DNA of 64,000 bases from Paracoccus denitrificans. GTDB taxonomy: Bacteria; Pseudomonadota; Alphaproteobacteria; Rhodobacterales; Rhodobacteraceae. The translations under genes and the position numbers were made by a program. Positions 36,613 through 46,777 of this stretch are shown here, one piece after another (position 1 is the stretch's first letter; each line of letters begins with the position of its first letter). The notes below the pieces were generated by a model, which was not told the DNA's origin, did not search any database, and was given only the letters and a program-made list of their open reading frames with translations. The stretch spans positions 49,336 to 113,335 of the forward strand of contig NZ_FNEA01000018.1 in NCBI RefSeq assembly GCF_900100045.1, written 5' to 3'.

Positions 36613-37143
36613 CTATGGCAGCCCGGCGCGCCCGATTTCCTGCAAGCGCAAGGGAAACTTGTCGATCGCCCGCGTGATCTCGCGCACCGACCAGGGCACG
36701 GGCTTGCGTTGCTTGACCTGGCCATCCTTGTCCATCAGCACCAGCGAGAACCCCTCGGGTCGCAATTGCCGGCGCCAGATGCTTGCCGCCGCCGGGTCGG
36801 TATCGGTGATCACCACCACGTCGCGCAGGATCAGCGGCGCCGGGTCGCGCCGCAGGGCCGCCAGTTGCTCGACAAAGGCCGGATCGGCCGCGGTATTGGC
36901 AAAGATCACCACCGGCCGCGCCTGCCACATGAATTCCGCCGGATCGGCCTCGGCCGCGGGCAGAACGGTCAGTTCGTTCGCGGGCCTGTCAGGGCGCGCG
37001 GAGGCATCGCTTTCGCTGCGCGCGGCGGGCACTTCGCCGCGCACATACGGGCGATGGCCGTCCGCCTCGCCCTCGGGCCTGGACCCCATCGCCGCCACCA
37101 GCGGCACCATAGCCAGAAAAATCAACCGTTTCAGTTTCATCAT
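36613..37143 (-). CDS. DUF4174 family protein with signal peptide
   Basis: 176 residues. MMKLKRLIFLAMVPLVAAMG is a secretion signal. The C-terminal 110 residues match the DUF4174 pattern as I know it: WQARPVVIFANTAADPAFVEQLAAL, LRDVVVITDTDP, FSLVLMDKDGQVKQRKPVPWSVREI. The fold resembles a thioredoxin-like domain without a CxxC. Residues 21-70 are a low-complexity linker. Divergent from mcm with 54 bases between them. The function of the family is unknown. Confidence 0.8.
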   Translation of the reverse strand: MMKLKRLIFLAMVPLVAAMGSRPEGEADGHRPYVRGEVPAARSESDASARPDRPANELTVLPAAEADPAEFMWQARPVVIFANTAADPAFVEQLAALRRDPAPLILRDVVVITDTDPAAASIWRRQLRPEGFSLVLMDKDGQVKQRKPVPWSVREITRAIDKFPLRLQEIGRAGLP

Positions 37144-37197
37144 CCCCTCATCTACTCATTCATATAAGAGCCGAGGGGCCGTGGGAAAGGATGCAAG

Positions 37198-39342
<2,145 letters not shown>

Positions 39343-39380
39343 CAAGGCTGCGGCCGCGGTGCCTGGCATCGCGGCCGCAC

Positions 39381-39402
39381 GAGTATTTGGAGAACGAAGA
39401 AG
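39381..39402 (+). repeat. Dispersed repeat, copy D (GAGTATTTGG type)
   Basis: GAGTATTTGGAGAACGAAG followed by AAG, in the gap 39 bases after the mcm stop. It matches copy A (17537-17559) in reverse. See the repeat family finding. Confidence 0.7.
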
Positions 39403-39448
39403 CGCGCGGCCCCTGCCCGACGGGCGGCGCGGGGAGGGAGGCCCGGCA

Positions 39449-39937
39449 ATGATGCTGCGTCCTGTTGCCGAGGGGGATATTCCGGCGATGCTGGCGTTCT
39501 GGAACCCGCTGATCCGCGAGACCACGATCACCTTTTCCAGCGAGGAGAGGACGGCAGAGGGGCTGGCGCGGATGATCGCCGACCGCCGGGCCGCCGGGCG
39601 GGCGTTCCTGGTCGCCGAAGAGGCGAGCACGGTGCTGGGACTGGCGAGCTACGACCAGTTCCGCGGCGGCAACGGCTATGCCCATTGCATGGAGCATACC
39701 GTCATCCTGTCGCCCGCCGCGCGCAGGCGCGGGGTCGGCCGGGCGCTGATGGCGGCGCTGGAGGACCATGCCCGCACCGCCGGCTCGCACAGCATGATTG
39801 CCGCCGTCTCGGCCGAGAACGAGGCCGGCATCGCCTTTCACCGCGCCATTGGCTACGTGCCGGTCGGGCTGTTGCCGCAGGCGGGGCGCAAGTTCGGCCG
39901 CTGGCTGGACCTGGCGCTGCTGCAAAAGATCCTCTGA
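39449..39937 (+). CDS. GNAT acetyltransferase (phosphinothricin acetyltransferase-like)
   Basis: 162 residues of the PAT/bar type GNAT family. Hallmarks: LRPVAEGDIPAMLAFWNPLIRETTITF at the start (the ITFSSEER motif), HTVILSPAARRRGVGRALM (acetyl-CoA loop RRRGVG), and HSMIAAVSAENEAGIAFHRAIGY. Acceptors in the family include amino-acid analogues and methionine derivatives. ATG 39449 (or ATG 39452) follows GGGAGGGAGG. A longer frame to 39359 would read through the intergenic repeat and is rejected. Confidence 0.88.
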   Translation: MMLRPVAEGDIPAMLAFWNPLIRETTITFSSEERTAEGLARMIADRRAAGRAFLVAEEASTVLGLASYDQFRGGNGYAHCMEHTVILSPAARRRGVGRALMAALEDHARTAGSHSMIAAVSAENEAGIAFHRAIGYVPVGLLPQAGRKFGRWLDLALLQKIL

Positions 39938-39981
39938 CCCCGGCTTGCCTGGCGCCGGGCGCTGTGGAAAACTCGCGCCCG

Positions 39982-40021
39982 GAAACACCGGGGCCGAAAA
40001 CACGAGGCCGAAAACACGGGG
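39982..40021 (+). repeat. Three 14-bp tandem repeats
   Basis: Units GAAACACCGGGGCC, GAAAACACGAGGCC and GAAAACACGGGG in direct tandem. They lie in the gap between the PAT-like gene and the HEPN-like gene, close to the likely ribosome-binding region of the latter. Confidence 0.75.
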
Positions 40022-40056
40022 AACAGGATGAGCAAGAGCCGCAACCGCGGGACAGC

Positions 40057-40590
40057 ATGGCAAGGATAGGCGCGCCGCCCGAGACGCATTACACCTTGCC
40101 GGCCGATTTCGCCGCGGCGCTGGGACAATGCGTGGCGAGTTTCGGCTGGCTCGAGGAAATCATCAAGCGCACCATCTATGCGCTGGACCGCGCGCGGCTG
40201 GCCGACGACCTGACCGAGGAAGAGCTGCAAAGCTGGCTGACCCGCATGGTCTCGATCGCCGACGACTCCATGGGCACGCTGATCGAACAGCTCGACGCCG
40301 CCATGCGCCGCTATCCCGGGCTGCGCGACCGCAACCGCATCACGGACCGGCTGGCCGAGATCCGCCTGCAGCGCAACCTGCTTTGCCATGCCTCCTGGCG
40401 GCCGACCGAGGACAAGGCGCGCTGGCACCCCGCCTTCGTCAACACCAAGGGCGAGGTGCAGCGCCAGCCGCTGGGCATCGCCGACCTGGACGCCGTCCGC
40501 GCGGACACGGTCGAGATCGGCACGCGGGTCCTGCGGGTGATGCGGGCGACCGGGGTGCAGGGCTATTGGGCGGGCGACGACGAGGCCTGA
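40057..40590 (+). CDS. HEPN-like helical protein, unknown function
   Basis: 177 residues, almost all helical, no signal peptide or membrane helix. It carries EIRLQRNLLCHASWRP, an R-x4-H pair at Arg106 and His111, like the RNase-type HEPN motif; the front part (ALGQCVASFGWLEEIIKRTIYAL) also fits that class. I cannot assign a family. ATG 40057 has a weak ribosome site; an in-frame GTG at 39963 would add 31 residues across the tandem repeats. An overlapping 13-codon ORF at 40028-40069 is probably chance. Sits between the PAT-like gene and hom. Confidence 0.7.
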   Translation: MARIGAPPETHYTLPADFAAALGQCVASFGWLEEIIKRTIYALDRARLADDLTEEELQSWLTRMVSIADDSMGTLIEQLDAAMRRYPGLRDRNRITDRLAEIRLQRNLLCHASWRPTEDKARWHPAFVNTKGEVQRQPLGIADLDAVRADTVEIGTRVLRVMRATGVQGYWAGDDEA

Positions 40591-40657
40591 GCCCATGCGC
40601 GTTGCAACGTGCCGCGCCATCCGCTAACACCGCCTGGTCCATAGATAAGAGTTTCAT

Positions 40658-41974
40658 ATGTCCGCCCAGAAACAGGGGCAAAACGCCTCTCCGCTTCGTC
40701 TCGGCATCGCTGGCCTCGGGACGGTCGGCACCGGCACCGTCAAGATCATCCAGAAACACGCCGCCCTGCTGGCCCTGCGCGCCGGAAGGCCGATCGCCAT
40801 CACCGCCGTCAGCGCCCGCGACCGGATGAAGAACCGCGACGTGGACCTGTCCGGCTATGGCTGGGAAGAGGACGCCCGTGCGCTCGCGCTGCGCGAGGAC
40901 GTGGATGTCTTCGTCGAGCTGATCGGCGGCGACGAGGGCATCGCCCGCGAGGCGGTGACCGCCGCCCTGCGTGCCGGCAAGGACGTGGTGACCGCCAACA
41001 AGGCGCTGCTGGCGATCCACGGCCAGGAGCTGGCGGAACTGGCCGAGGCCAATGGCCGGGTCATCCGCTTCGAGGCCGCCGTGGCGGGCGGCATCCCGGT
41101 GATCAAGGCCATGACCGAGTCGCTGGCCGGCAACGAGATCCGCCGCGTCATGGGCGTGATGAACGGTACCTGCAACTATATCCTGACCCGCATGGAAAGT
41201 GCCGGCCTGCCCTATGAGACGGTGTTCGAGGAGGCCCGCCAGCTTGGCTACCTGGAGGCCGACCCGACGCTGGACGTGGGCGGCATCGATGCCAGCCACA
41301 AGCTGGCGATCCTGGCGGCCATCGCCTTCGGCACGCGGCCCAGTTTCGACGCGGTCGAGATCGAGGGCATCGAGCGCGTCAGCATCGACGACATCCGCCG
41401 CGCCGCCGACATGGGCTATCGCATCAAGCTTCTGGGCGTGGCGCAGATGACCGGGCGCGGGCTGGAGCAGCGCATGTCGCCCTGCCTCGTGCCCGCCGAC
41501 AGCCCCTTGGGGCAATTGCAGGGCGGCACCAACATGGTGGTGATCGAGGGCGACTCGGTCGGCCAGATCGTGCTGCGCGGTCCGGGTGCCGGCGAAGGCC
41601 CGACCGCCAGCGCGGTGATGTCCGACGTGGTCGAGATCGCGCGCGGCGTGCGCATGCCCAGCTTTGGCCAGCCGGCGACGGCCCTGGCCTCGCCGCAGCC
41701 GGCCCGCACGGCGGTTCCGGCGGCCTATTACATCCGCCTACAACTGACCGACAAGCCGGGCGCGCTGGCCAAGGTGGCGACCGTTCTGGGTGATTCCGGC
41801 ATCTCGATCGACCGCATGCGCCAATACGGCCATTCGCGCAGCGAGGGCGTGGCGCCGGTGCTGATCGTCACCCACAAGACTACGCCCGAGGCCATAGACC
41901 ACGCCATCGAGGCCCTGCCCCGCACCGGCGTCATCGCCGGCGAGCCGGTCGAGCTGCGCATCGAAGAGGTCTGA
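40658..41974 (+). CDS. hom: Homoserine dehydrogenase
   Basis: NAD(P)-dependent reduction of aspartate semialdehyde to homoserine, for threonine and methionine. 438 residues. The N-terminal Rossmann motif is GIAGLGTVGTGTV; the catalytic region has VTANKALL and GGIPVIKAMTESLAGNEIRRVMGVMNGTCNYIL; the C-terminal 90 residues form an ACT domain (YYIRLQLTDKPGALAKVATVLGDSGIS), suggesting feedback by an amino acid such as threonine. It stands alone on the plus strand. Copy E of the dispersed repeat follows 40 bases after the stop. Confidence 0.97.
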   Translation: MSAQKQGQNASPLRLGIAGLGTVGTGTVKIIQKHAALLALRAGRPIAITAVSARDRMKNRDVDLSGYGWEEDARALALREDVDVFVELIGGDEGIAREAVTAALRAGKDVVTANKALLAIHGQELAELAEANGRVIRFEAAVAGGIPVIKAMTESLAGNEIRRVMGVMNGTCNYILTRMESAGLPYETVFEEARQLGYLEADPTLDVGGIDASHKLAILAAIAFGTRPSFDAVEIEGIERVSIDDIRRAADMGYRIKLLGVAQMTGRGLEQRMSPCLVPADSPLGQLQGGTNMVVIEGDSVGQIVLRGPGAGEGPTASAVMSDVVEIARGVRMPSFGQPATALASPQPARTAVPAAYYIRLQLTDKPGALAKVATVLGDSGISIDRMRQYGHSRSEGVAPVLIVTHKTTPEAIDHAIEALPRTGVIAGEPVELRIEEV

Positions 41975-42013
41975 GCCGGCACGGGCGGCGCCCCGCCGCA
42001 TCGCCGGGTTTTC

Positions 42014-42034
42014 GGGTATTTGCAAAACGGAAAG
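42014..42034 (+). repeat. Dispersed repeat, copy E (GGGTATTTG type)
   Basis: GGGTATTTGCAAAACGGAAA plus G, between the convergent hom and gntR genes, 40 bases after the hom stop. It belongs to the same family as the arms before guaA. Confidence 0.7.
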
Positions 42035-42056
42035 ACCGGCTGTCGGCGCGGGGGCC

Positions 42057-42701
42057 TCAGGCGCTGCCGAGATGGCGCAGCCCATGCGTCACATCGGCGC
42101 GGACCGCCAGCCGCAGCCCCGGCTCATCCCCGGCCCGCAGCGAGGCCAGGATCATGCGGTGATGGCGCGGCGGTTCGTTGCGCTTCATCCGCCCGTACAG
42201 CGCCCGCATGGTCGGGCCAAGCTGCAGCCAGACCGTCTCGACGATGGCCAGCATCGCCGGGGCCTGGGCACGCAGGTAAAGCAGGCGGTGGAACTCCAGA
42301 TTGGTGCGGATGTAGCCCACGGCGTCGTGACGCTCGGCCGCCTCGCCGATGGCGGCGTTGATGACGGCCATGCGCTCGATCAGCGCCTGGTGGGCGCGCG
42401 GCAAGGCGCGAGCGGCCAGTTCCGGCTCGATGAGCCCGCGCAGGGCGGCCAGTTCCTCGATCCGCTCGACCGACAGTTCCGGCGTGGCGATCCGCCCCGA
42501 GGAGGAGAGCGACAGCGCCCCTTCGGCCACCAGACGGCGCACCGCCTCGCGCGCGGGGGTCATCGAGACGCGATGCTCGGCGGCGATGCCGCGCAGGGTC
42601 AGGGGCAGCCCCGGCGGCAGTTCGCCCAGCATGATGCGCTGGCGCAGGTTGCGATAAAGCCGCTCATGGGCCGAACTTTCCGAGGAACGCGTAACAGTCA
42701 T
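42057..42701 (-). CDS. GntR-family regulator (FadR/FCD subfamily)
   Basis: 214 residues. N-terminal winged helix-turn-helix (LYRNLRQRIMLGELPPGLPLTLRGIAAEHRVSMTPAREAVRRLVAEGALSL, in segments) is the GntR pattern; the C-terminal FCD helical domain includes EIAALRGLIEPELAARAL-like LAALRGLIEPELAA and the metal-site His residues near DAVGYIRTNLEFHRLLY. Ligand unknown, commonly an organic acid. No target operon is adjacent: the neighbours are hom (convergent) and a metallopeptidase on the same strand 45 bases upstream. Confidence 0.92.
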   Translation of the reverse strand: MTVTRSSESSAHERLYRNLRQRIMLGELPPGLPLTLRGIAAEHRVSMTPAREAVRRLVAEGALSLSSSGRIATPELSVERIEELAALRGLIEPELAARALPRAHQALIERMAVINAAIGEAAERHDAVGYIRTNLEFHRLLYLRAQAPAMLAIVETVWLQLGPTMRALYGRMKRNEPPRHHRMILASLRAGDEPGLRLAVRADVTHGLRHLGSA

Positions 42702-42746
42702 GCGCCATCTGTGATCACAAATCCGGCCGCCGTCAAGCCGCCCCGG

Positions 42747-43469
42747 TCAGGAGCGGAAGCGCCAGGCCAGCAGTTCATGCCCATGCTGGCGCAGCCAGTC
42801 GCGATGGCGCGCATAATCGGGCCTCAACCGGCCGGTCGCGGCCCAGAAGGCGGCGGAGTGATCCATATGCAGCAGATGCGCCACCTCATGCGCGGCGACA
42901 TAGTCCAACACCTCGGGCGGCGCCATGGCCAACCGCCACGAAAACATCAGCCGCCCGTCATGGGTGCAGCTGCCCCAGCGCGAGCGGGTATCGCGCAGCG
43001 CGAGCGCGCGAAAGCCCCGCCCCAGCGCCTCGGCATGGCGGCCGCAGGCCGAAATCAGCCGTGCCTGCGCCAGATGCTTCAGCCAGGTCTCGACCAGCAC
43101 GCCGGGGGGACGGCCCTGCGGCACCAGCAGCGCCTCGTCCGCCAGTTCCACCCGGCGCCCGCCATGGGGCAGGATCCGCCGCTGGCGGCCCTCGACGGGC
43201 AGCAGGGCGCCATGATCCACCAGGCGCAGCGGCGGCATCCCGGCCCGGGTCTGGCGCAGCCATTCGGCCCGCGACTCGGCAAAGGCGCGACCATCGGACA
43301 GGCTGGCGCGGCTGGGCAGGGTCAGCACCACCTCGCCGCCCGCGCGCGCCACGCGCAGGGTCATGCGACGCGCGCGGGCCGAGCGCCGCAGCGTCACCGG
43401 AATGTCGCCTCCGACCAGAATCCTGTCCATATTTTCCCGCATCTTGCGAAGGGCCGCCCCTCTGCCCAT
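42747..43469 (-). CDS. YgjP-like (DUF45/SprT-type) metallopeptidase
   Basis: 240 residues from ATG 43469, which has GGGGGAAAC just before it; ATG 43442 and ATG 43430 are also possible and remove 9 or 13 residues. Family blocks are RRSARARRMTLRV, RWGSCTHDGRLMFSWRLAMAPPEVLDYVAAHEVAHLLHMDHSAAFW. The zinc motif is HEVAH with a later His in MDHS. Thought to be a cytosolic or cell-associated zinc protease whose substrate is unknown. Related proteins accompany type I restriction loci, but nothing of that sort is here. Confidence 0.9.
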   Translation of the reverse strand: MGRGAALRKMRENMDRILVGGDIPVTLRRSARARRMTLRVARAGGEVVLTLPSRASLSDGRAFAESRAEWLRQTRAGMPPLRLVDHGALLPVEGRQRRILPHGGRRVELADEALLVPQGRPPGVLVETWLKHLAQARLISACGRHAEALGRGFRALALRDTRSRWGSCTHDGRLMFSWRLAMAPPEVLDYVAAHEVAHLLHMDHSAAFWAATGRLRPDYARHRDWLRQHGHELLAWRFRS

Positions 43470-43578
43470 GTTTCCCCCGCACCGCTACCGGCCTGCAAGG
43501 GGGAAAAGGCTTTGACAGCCTGCCCCGGCTGTGGCAGGGGACAGCGGATTTAGCTGAACGCGGCAGAAAGAGAACACC

Positions 43579-43902
43579 ATGCCCAAAGAGGAATGGGGCA
43601 CGAAACGCCTTTGCCCCCATTGCGCGACGCGCTTTTACGACCTGACGAACGACCCGATGACCTGCCCGGCCTGCGGTGCAGAATTCACGGTGGAAAGCCT
43701 GACCAACGGCCGCTCGCGCTCGCTGATTTCGGAAAAGGCCGCCTCGCGCGAGGAAGACCGGACCGCTCTGGTCGATGACGACGATCTGGACGATGACGCC
43801 GACACCGGCGATCTGGACGACGATCTGCTGGACGACGACGATGACGATGGCGACATGTCGCTGGAAGACATCGCCGACGTGCCGGACAATGACGACGAGT
43901 AA
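43579..43902 (+). CDS. FYDLN-type acidic zinc-ribbon protein (TIGR02300 family)
   Basis: 107 residues. N-terminal zinc ribbon with CPHC (residues 12-15) and CPAC (34-37) bracketing FYDLTNDP; the family name comes from FYDLN, here FYDLT. Residues 65-107 are Asp/Glu runs (DDDDLDDDADTGDLDDDLLDDDD). Widespread in alphaproteobacteria and unknown in function. A ribosome site GAAAGAGAA precedes the ATG. A terminator follows. Confidence 0.93.
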   Translation: MPKEEWGTKRLCPHCATRFYDLTNDPMTCPACGAEFTVESLTNGRSRSLISEKAASREEDRTALVDDDDLDDDADTGDLDDDLLDDDDDDGDMSLEDIADVPDNDDE

Positions 43903-43924
43903 ACCCTCGTCCTGACCAATCTGG

Positions 43925-43961
43925 GGCCCCGGAGCGCGACCCGCGCGGCCGGGGCCTTTTT
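43925..43961 (+). terminator. Rho-independent terminator after the FYDLN gene
   Basis: Arms GGCCCCGG (43925-43932) and CCGGGGCC (43949-43956), with inner pairing in the loop, followed by TTTTT. The NUDIX start is only 15 bases beyond it. Confidence 0.85.
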
Positions 43962-43975
43962 CATGGCGGCCGAGC

Positions 43976-44449
43976 ATGCGGATCATCGACAGACAGGCCA
44001 TGCGCGCCATCCTGCTGACCCCGGACGACCGGGTGCTGCTGATGCGGGTCGATTACGGCGGCGGCGACTGGTGGATCACCCCCGGCGGCGGCGCGGAGCC
44101 CGGCGAGACGCCCGAACAGACCCTGCGCCGCGAACTGGCCGAGGAACTGGGCTTCGCCCTGCCCGCCATCGGCCCGCTGGTCTGGAGGCGACGCGTGGCG
44201 ATGACGCTGCACCAGCAGCGCTGGCGGCAGTCCGAGGATTATTTCCTGATCGAGACCCCGGATTTCACGCCGGCGATCCAGAACGCCCCCGAGGCCGCCA
44301 CCATCCGCGAATTCCGCTGGTGGAGCCTGGCCGAGATGCGCCACACATCCGAGCGGCTGGCTCCGGCCGGGCTTTTGCGCATCGTACTGGATTATCGGGA
44401 AAGCGGACCGCCCGGCAGCCCGCCCGATGTGGAAATCATCGAGGATTGA
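43976..44449 (+). CDS. NUDIX hydrolase
   Basis: 157 residues. The NUDIX box is complete: GGGAEPGET, then RRELAEELG, giving the G-x5-E-x7-R-E-U-x-E-E-x-G-U pattern. Preceded by RAILLTPDDRVLLMRVDYGG and WWITPGGG, and followed by FRWWSLAEM. The substrate is likely a nucleoside diphosphate derivative or pyrophosphate and cannot be told here. Its transcription must start inside or read through the terminator just upstream. Converges on tenA, with three bases between the stops. Confidence 0.93.
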   Translation: MRIIDRQAMRAILLTPDDRVLLMRVDYGGGDWWITPGGGAEPGETPEQTLRRELAEELGFALPAIGPLVWRRRVAMTLHQQRWRQSEDYFLIETPDFTPAIQNAPEAATIREFRWWSLAEMRHTSERLAPAGLLRIVLDYRESGPPGSPPDVEIIED

Positions 44450-44452
44450 TCG

Positions 44453-45097
44453 CTAGCCCGCGTAGGCATCATCGAAAAATTCCCGCTCAAGCCGGACGGC
44501 ACGGCTGAAGAAGTCCCGCGCCTGATCCGCCGCCTCGGGCCCGACGCGGTCGAACTCGTCCCGCAGGAAGCCCACGAAATCGCGGAAGAAGGGATTGTCG
44601 TGCAGCGTGATCCATTCGGCATGGACGAAGTTCTCCGGCAGCGGCCGGGACGCGCGCATGGCCCAGTCGAGGTAAAGCCCCTCGGCCACGTTCAGCACCG
44701 CCAGAACGGCCGGATAGGCGCGCGTCGCCGCCGCCTCGCGCATCAGCGCCTGAAAGCCCGCGGTAGGGGCGCTGTCGGGAATGGCGGCGCGATCCGCCGC
44801 GCTGACGCCAAGCGCGGCAAAGGCGCGCAGGAAATAGTCGTTCTCCTCGCCCGAGACCATGCCGGCGAAGCGCCCGAAACGCAGCCGCGATTCGAAACGG
44901 TCGGCCGAGGCGATGGCCGCACCCAAAAGCGTCAGGAAGGCATCGAGAAAGCGGTGGTCCTGCACCAGATAGCGCGCCATCGCCGCATCCGCGATGCTGC
45001 CGTCGCAAAGCTCTCGCACGAAGCGATGGTTCACGGCGGCGGACCAATCGGTCGCGCATTCGCCGCGCAGGGTCTCGAAGAAGGTTTCGGTCATCAT
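44453..45097 (-). CDS. tenA: TenA-family protein (TenA_E type), thiamine salvage
   Basis: 214 residues, helical TenA fold. Conserved parts: FVRELCDGSIADAAMARYLVQDHRFLDAFL and LEREFFDDAYA at the C terminus. The catalytic Cys of TenA_C enzymes (Cys135 in B. subtilis, in a PCxxxY-like segment) has no equivalent: here the helix reads VLNVAEGLYLDWA. It therefore looks like the TenA_E class, which hydrolyses aminopyrimidine salvage intermediates in plants and some bacteria. Start ATG 45097 (ATG 45094 also possible). A TPP riboswitch precedes it, giving direct support for a thiamine role. Confidence 0.9.
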   Translation of the reverse strand: MMTETFFETLRGECATDWSAAVNHRFVRELCDGSIADAAMARYLVQDHRFLDAFLTLLGAAIASADRFESRLRFGRFAGMVSGEENDYFLRAFAALGVSAADRAAIPDSAPTAGFQALMREAAATRAYPAVLAVLNVAEGLYLDWAMRASRPLPENFVHAEWITLHDNPFFRDFVGFLRDEFDRVGPEAADQARDFFSRAVRLEREFFDDAYAG

Positions 45098-45171
45098 GCC
45101 CTCATGGCTTGGGGCGAGACCGTCGGTGCGGGCGGCCTCGCGGTGAGGCCGGCAAAAGGCAGGTGCATCTG

Positions 45172-45285
45172 TCCCATTCCTCCGCCGGCATGATCCGGGT
45201 CAGGTTCAAAGGGTCACCGCGCCGCCCGTCGCCGGGACGATCGAGGCCAGCGGTTTCTCAGCCCCTTGCCGGGGCTCCCCTTGGT
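45172..45285 (-). promoter_or_regulatory. TPP riboswitch (thi box) upstream of tenA
   Basis: On the minus strand the conserved pieces are in order: GGGGCTGAGAAA (CTGAGA at 45261-45256), about 45 bases later GAACCTGACCCGGATC (45207-45192), then ATGCCGGCGGAGGAA (45191-45177). This is the classical thiamine pyrophosphate aptamer. A GC hairpin (GGCCTC/GAGGCC at 45150-45134) sits between it and the tenA ATG with no T-run, so control is more likely at translation initiation than termination. The exact 5' end is approximate. Confidence 0.92.
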
Positions 45286-45458
45286 GGCGCCAGACTAGCG
45301 CGGGCGGCGGCGCCTGTCACGCGCTTCCCACAAGATCGTGAGCCGCGAAATCCGCAGGCAACCGGCCATGGCGCGGCATTCCGGCTTGCAGCCGGGGGCG
45401 AGATGTTATCTCGTTGCCGCAGGGAGGGCGCGACCCGCCCCCAGCCAGGATCGGGACC

Positions 45459-46649
45459 ATGACGACAGGCGAAATGCCGAAACCCACGACCGCGACAGAG
45501 CTGAACGATCCCGCCGCACCGCGGCAAAGCCCCAAACAGGTCGGGCTGCGCGTGCATCGCCCCCCCTTGCTGACCAATATCTCGGCCGCACGCTGGCTGC
45601 TGCTGGCCATCGTGGCGGCCTCGATCTATTTCTTCCACGGCTTCCTGGTGCCCGTGCTGGCCGCCATGGTGATCGCGCTGGCCAGCTGGCCGCTGCGCGA
45701 GCGTGCGGCCCATCAGCTGAACCTGGGCCGCACCTGGGCGGCGGCGGCACTGGTGCTGGTGCTGGTCTGCTTCCTGCTGATCCCCATCGCCATGGCGCTG
45801 ATCTATGCCTTCCGCGAGTTGCGCGACTGGATCAACTGGGCGATCCTGGTCAACAGCTCGGGTGCCGCGACACCGGGCTGGATGGTCGACCTGCCGCAGA
45901 TCGGCGACTGGCTGGACGAGAACTGGCAGACCTATATCGGCCGCCCCGGCGGCATCAGCGAGATCGTGCAACTGGTCAGCGGCTCGAATATCGGGGCGAT
46001 CTATCGCGGCGCGGTGACGGCGGGAACGCTGGCCTTCCACCTGGCGCTGACGCTGCTGTTCATGCTGATCACGCTGTTCGTGCTTTATCGCGACGGCGAC
46101 AAGATCGTGGCGCAGATCGACCAGGTCGGACGCCGCATCCTGCCCGACCGCTGGAGCAGGCTGTCGCGCGTGGTGCCCGCGACGATCAGCTCGACCGTGA
46201 CCGGCATGACGCTGATCGCCATCGGCGAAGGGGTGATCCTGGGCATCGCCTATTGGCTGGCGGGCGTGCCCTCGCCGGTGACCTTCGGGGTCATCACCGG
46301 CTTCATGGCGCTGATCCCGGGCGGAGCGCCGCTCAGCTTCACGCTGGTTTCGATCTATCTGGTGGCCAGCGGCTCGCCCGTCGCGGGGGCGGCGCTGTTC
46401 GTCTGGGGCACTTGCGAGCTGTTCGTCGTGGACAAGACCATCCGCCCGGTCCTGGTCGGCGGCCCGGTCAAGCTGCCTTTCCTGCCGACCTTTTTCGGCC
46501 TGATCGGCGGGGTCAAGACCATGGGCATCGTCGGGCTGTTCGTCGGGCCGGTGCTGATGGCGCTGCTGGTCTCGATCTGGCGGGAATGGCAGCGCGAACT
46601 CTCCGAAGAGGAGCAGCGGCAGGACAGCAAGCTGATCGGGCTGGAATGA
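45459..46649 (+). CDS. AI-2E family transporter (PerM type)
   Basis: 396 residues from ATG 45459 (AGGA eight bases before; an in-frame TTG at 45414 would add 15). Eight or so membrane helices, beginning ARWLLLAIVAASIYFFHGFLVPVLAAMVIALASWPL, with the conserved ALIPGGAPLSF and GGVKTMGIVGLFVGPVLMALL blocks. The N-terminal 45 residues are soluble. Family members transport autoinducer 2 or act as Na+/H+ antiporters; neither can be shown here. The upstream region holds a CGAGAT-GTT-ATCTCG palindrome (45399-45413). Confidence 0.9.
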   Translation: MTTGEMPKPTTATELNDPAAPRQSPKQVGLRVHRPPLLTNISAARWLLLAIVAASIYFFHGFLVPVLAAMVIALASWPLRERAAHQLNLGRTWAAAALVLVLVCFLLIPIAMALIYAFRELRDWINWAILVNSSGAATPGWMVDLPQIGDWLDENWQTYIGRPGGISEIVQLVSGSNIGAIYRGAVTAGTLAFHLALTLLFMLITLFVLYRDGDKIVAQIDQVGRRILPDRWSRLSRVVPATISSTVTGMTLIAIGEGVILGIAYWLAGVPSPVTFGVITGFMALIPGGAPLSFTLVSIYLVASGSPVAGAALFVWGTCELFVVDKTIRPVLVGGPVKLPFLPTFFGLIGGVKTMGIVGLFVGPVLMALLVSIWREWQRELSEEEQRQDSKLIGLE

Positions 46650-46694
46650 CCGGCGCGTGACCAACACCGGAACGTGAAGTGCCGAGACATGAAA

Positions 46695-46724
46695 AAAGGC
46701 GGGGCGCAGATGCGTCCCGCCTTT
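46695..46724. terminator. Bidirectional terminator between AI-2E gene and hflC
   Basis: Arms AAAGGCGGGGCGCA (46695-46708) and TGCGTCCCGCCTTT (46711-46724) pair over 14 bp with one G-U; the loop is GA. On the minus strand the hairpin ends in a run of T's (TTTTTT), strong for hflKC; on the plus strand the tail is weaker (CCTTTCC). It lies 46 bases beyond the AI-2E stop. Confidence 0.85.
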
Positions 46725-46777
46725 CCTGTTGCGCTTTCCTGTTCCGGCCGGTTTCCCGTCCCGGGCCCGCGCCCGGA

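Noticed and set aside
36589..36613. GTTGCGA-TTT-TCGCAAC inverted repeat between the 60-residue gene and the DUF4174 gene
   Set aside because: A clear stem but short, without a T-run, and it touches the DUF4174 stop; role cannot be judged.
43512..43517. TTGACA ahead of the FYDLN gene as a promoter
   Set aside because: No acceptable -10 element at 16-19 bases; only a weak GATTTA lies further on.
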